9,052 nt of DNA, taken from the NCBI GenBank assembly GCA_017615955.1, contig JAFZZD010000528.1, forward strand, positions 1 through 9,052, given 5' to 3'. The position numbers and the translations under genes are program-made. The notes beneath the pieces are model-generated. The model had not been told where the DNA came from, did not search any database, and saw only the letters and a list, made by a program, of their open reading frames with translations. Below, piece by piece: positions 7,080 through 9,052 of this stretch. Positions within the stretch are counted from its first letter, which is position 1; every line of letters begins with the position of its first letter. This DNA is from Victivallales bacterium. Lineage in GTDB: Bacteria; Verrucomicrobiota; Lentisphaeria; Oligosphaerales; Oligosphaeraceae.

Positions 7080-8908
7080 TGAAGATTATCACTGGGCTTC
7101 TGCCGTCTGGCGTCTTGCCCCGAAATGATGCTGGTGTTTCAGAACAGAATGTCACTGGGACCTGCCGTTCTGACGGAGCGATTTCCGCCATCATCCGTGA
7201 TGAAAACGAAAAAGTCATTCTCCAGCTGCCCAACTGCGGCCACGCCGCCCACGGCAAATTCACCGCCAATTTGAATGGCATTCCATGCGGCGGACCGTAT
7301 TCAGTGGAGTTGTCCAATGGATGCGAGGCAGTCACTGTGCGCGATGTGCTGGTGGGCGAGGTATGGATTCTTGCAGGGCAGTCCAATATGCAGGGCACAG
7401 GCTTCATCACAGGCAAACGATTGAATACGGAGCCGTCCATCCGCGCCTATTACATGGACGACAAGTGGGCCATGGCGCAGGAGCCCATCGGGCGCGTGGA
7501 GCTGTCACGCCATGCGGCGCATCTCCGCCTGCTTAATCCGCCTGTGACGTCCCGCGCACGGCGTAATCCAGACGGCACTGGCGCGGAGCCGGGCCTCCCC
7601 TTTGCGCTGGAGCGGTGGCGCGGGACTGGCGTTCCCCAGGGACTGATTGCCTGTGCCCACGGGGGCACGTCTATCGCAATGTGGAATCCTGCAACAAAAG
7701 GCGAGGGATATGGCTCGCTTTATGGTGCCATGATCAGCCGCGTCATACGCAATGGCGGGCGGGTGACAGGAATGCTCTGGTACCAGGGCTGCTCCGACGC
7801 CACGCCAGAGCGCATGATCACATTTGAGAAGGCGACGCTAGACTTTTTCCGCGCAGTACGGCGTGACCTCAAGGCGCCGAGGCTGCCTATTGTACAGGCG
7901 CAAATTGCACGGCAGTTATCCTTCAACGAGACGGGCGAATATGCGTGGACCGCCATCCGCGAGGCACAGCGGCTTATGCCACATCATCTGCGCGGACTGC
8001 TGACTGTCCCAACCATAGACTTGGTGCTTGACGACGCAATACATCTTGACGAGGAATCGCAATTCATCCTTGGCCGCCGAATGGCCGAGGCCATGGCTAC
8101 GCTGCTGCATGAGCCGAACTCCCTTCAGCCACCAATCGAACTGAACCGTGCAGTGCTGCGCTACGACCGTGCGCATGGCCTCCACGAACTACATATCCAC
8201 TACAGGAATGTGGTGGGTTCCCTGCAAAGCACAGGCCGCCCGAACGGCTTTGTCATTGGCGAAGAGGCCCGTCCGCTAGCATACCGCATCATCCTCGACG
8301 GCAGCCAGGTCATACTGAAATGCACACAAAGCATATTGTCATTCGCATACGGCTATGGACAGAATCCATATTGCAACATCACGGACGAGGCAGGACGTTC
8401 GCTCCCTGCCTGCGCAATGCAGCCAGTCGCCTATCCATTCACGCGGAGCGACTATGCCAGGCATGCACAGTTGAGCGAACCCATTTACGGATGCAAGCTC
8501 GCTGAGATCACAGCGGCGCAGGCACGAAGACTATCTTTCGCGCCAGCGCAGAACAATCCACCATTCAGCATTTTCCATGACCGCCTGGCGCATATCACGG
8601 AGAATGGCGTACGCTTCTTCAGAACACGTTATTTCGCCGAGGACGAATTGGATCTGTCGCTGGCTCTCGGCTATGACGGAAATGTGAAGGTATTTGTGGA
8701 CGGAAATCCCATTTATCTGGACGAACATGCCCGCAACCCCATCATTCCAGCCAGCCATCTTGTCCTGCAGCATTGGAAACATGGCGAGCATGAAGTCCTG
8801 ATAGCGCAGAACATGAACCATGGGTGCACCTGGGGCATCAGCCTGGCGTTGGAAAAGCCCACAGCGGCGAATGCCCGACTGCCCCAGGAAAAGCCAAACA
8901 CCCAGTAA
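7076..8908 (+). CDS. Sialate-O-acetylesterase-like SGNH hydrolase
   Basis: A 610-aa carbohydrate esterase candidate of the SASA (DUF303) family. A beta-rich N-terminal domain (residues 1-90) ends in the family signature DVLVGEVWILAGQSNMQG, placing the nucleophile at Ser103 in block I (GQSNM). Gly196-Gly197 in HGGTSIAMW matches the oxyanion block. WYQG at 235-238 is block III, where Cys239 replaces the Glu common in WYQGE. D-x-x-H at Asp320/His323 completes the triad. The C-terminal part (from about 525: GNVKVFVDGNPI, GEHEVLI) looks like a beta-sandwich, possibly carbohydrate-binding. Known relatives remove O-acetyl groups from sialic acid or from xylan-type sugars; here the acetylated substrate is probably a side-chain sugar of the glycan handled by the two glycosidases. 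There is no signal peptide, so cytoplasmic action is inferred. The start is ATG 7076 (ATGA overlap, AAGGAG 8 nt upstream); ATG 7079 is an equally close alternative. Confidence 0.92.
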   Translation: MMKIITGLLPSGVLPRNDAGVSEQNVTGTCRSDGAISAIIRDENEKVILQLPNCGHAAHGKFTANLNGIPCGGPYSVELSNGCEAVTVRDVLVGEVWILAGQSNMQGTGFITGKRLNTEPSIRAYYMDDKWAMAQEPIGRVELSRHAAHLRLLNPPVTSRARRNPDGTGAEPGLPFALERWRGTGVPQGLIACAHGGTSIAMWNPATKGEGYGSLYGAMISRVIRNGGRVTGMLWYQGCSDATPERMITFEKATLDFFRAVRRDLKAPRLPIVQAQIARQLSFNETGEYAWTAIREAQRLMPHHLRGLLTVPTIDLVLDDAIHLDEESQFILGRRMAEAMATLLHEPNSLQPPIELNRAVLRYDRAHGLHELHIHYRNVVGSLQSTGRPNGFVIGEEARPLAYRIILDGSQVILKCTQSILSFAYGYGQNPYCNITDEAGRSLPACAMQPVAYPFTRSDYARHAQLSEPIYGCKLAEITAAQARRLSFAPAQNNPPFSIFHDRLAHITENGVRFFRTRYFAEDELDLSLALGYDGNVKVFVDGNPIYLDEHARNPIIPASHLVLQHWKHGEHEVLIAQNMNHGCTWGISLALEKPTAANARLPQEKPNTQ

Positions 8909-8928
8909 CGTCCAGCAGCGGTTGTCCT

Positions 8929-8980
8929 GCGCGGCCCCGTCCTGTGCGCGGGCATTCTTGCCCGCGTCAGCCGTTCGGCA
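8929..8980 (+). repeat. 52-bp hairpin repeat, copy 1
   Basis: This segment matches 8996-9047 at 51 of 52 positions (the difference is at 8938/9005), with a period of 67 bp. It contains an 8-bp perfect stem, CGCGGGCA (8947-8954) with TGCCCGCG (8959-8966), around a TTCT loop, and a second small palindrome GCCGTTCGGC at its right end. No T-run follows the stem, so it is not a typical intrinsic terminator, although it lies 20 bp after the last gene. It looks like a REP-type dispersed repeat. A partial echo (GTCCTGCGCGG) sits just upstream at 8924-8934. Confidence 0.92.
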
Positions 8981-8995
8981 ATCACGCGGCCTGAC

Positions 8996-9047
8996 GCGCG
9001 GCCCTGTCCTGTGCGCGGGCATTCTTGCCCGCGTCAGCCGTTCGGCA
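8996..9047 (+). repeat. 52-bp hairpin repeat, copy 2
   Basis: This is the second copy, in direct orientation, with the stem-loop at 9014-9033 and GCCGTTCGGC at its right end. The 15 bp between the copies (8981-8995) is unrelated to the five bases that follow copy 2. The window ends here, so further copies may lie downstream. Confidence 0.92.
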
Positions 9048-9052
9048 GACCC

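Noticed and set aside
8947..8966. Intrinsic terminator of the operon
   Set aside because: The stem is strong but the following bases (TCAGCC) contain no T-run, and the same stem recurs 67 bp later, which fits a repeat better. A terminator role is not excluded.

Overview
The window reads as one co-directional block of five well-supported protein genes, all on the + strand and tightly packed. It comes from a GC-rich bacterium. The gene families (GHL6-type and GH106-like glycoside hydrolases, a PHP-domain hydrolase and a sialate-O-acetylesterase-like SGNH hydrolase, none with an obvious signal peptide) and the two kinds of GC-rich palindromic intergenic repeats suggest a glycan-degrading member of the PVC group, perhaps Lentisphaerota/Victivallales or Planctomycetota. 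That assignment is inference from gene content; no rRNA or marker gene is present.

Layout: 29-2038 is a GHL6-type glycoside hydrolase. 2039-2405 is a repeat-filled gap of 367 bases holding seven head-to-tail 22-bp units plus a hairpin-forming eighth, all inside a 15-bp perfect inverted repeat. 2406-3353 is a PHP-domain metal-dependent hydrolase. 3337-6324 is a large GH106-like glycoside hydrolase overlapping the PHP gene by 17 bp. 6325-6404 is a short gap with a single, uninterrupted copy of the palindrome seen at the end of the 22-bp array. 6405-7079 is a GNAT acetyltransferase. 7076-8908 is a sialate-O-acetylesterase-like SGNH hydrolase, overlapping the GNAT gene by 4 bp (ATGA). 8909-9052 carries two 52-bp copies of a second, unrelated hairpin repeat.

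Functionally the genes fit a cytoplasmic pathway for a decorated, probably acetylated oligosaccharide: two glycosidases cut it, the SGNH esterase removes acyl groups, and the GNAT and PHP proteins play unassigned supporting roles. No transporter, sulfatase or regulator is visible, so the locus probably extends beyond the window. No clearly new enzymatic system is evident. The most unusual part is the repeat architecture: a tandemly amplified hairpin arm enclosed in an inverted repeat, positioned so that an open frame runs from the stop of one gene to the start of the next.
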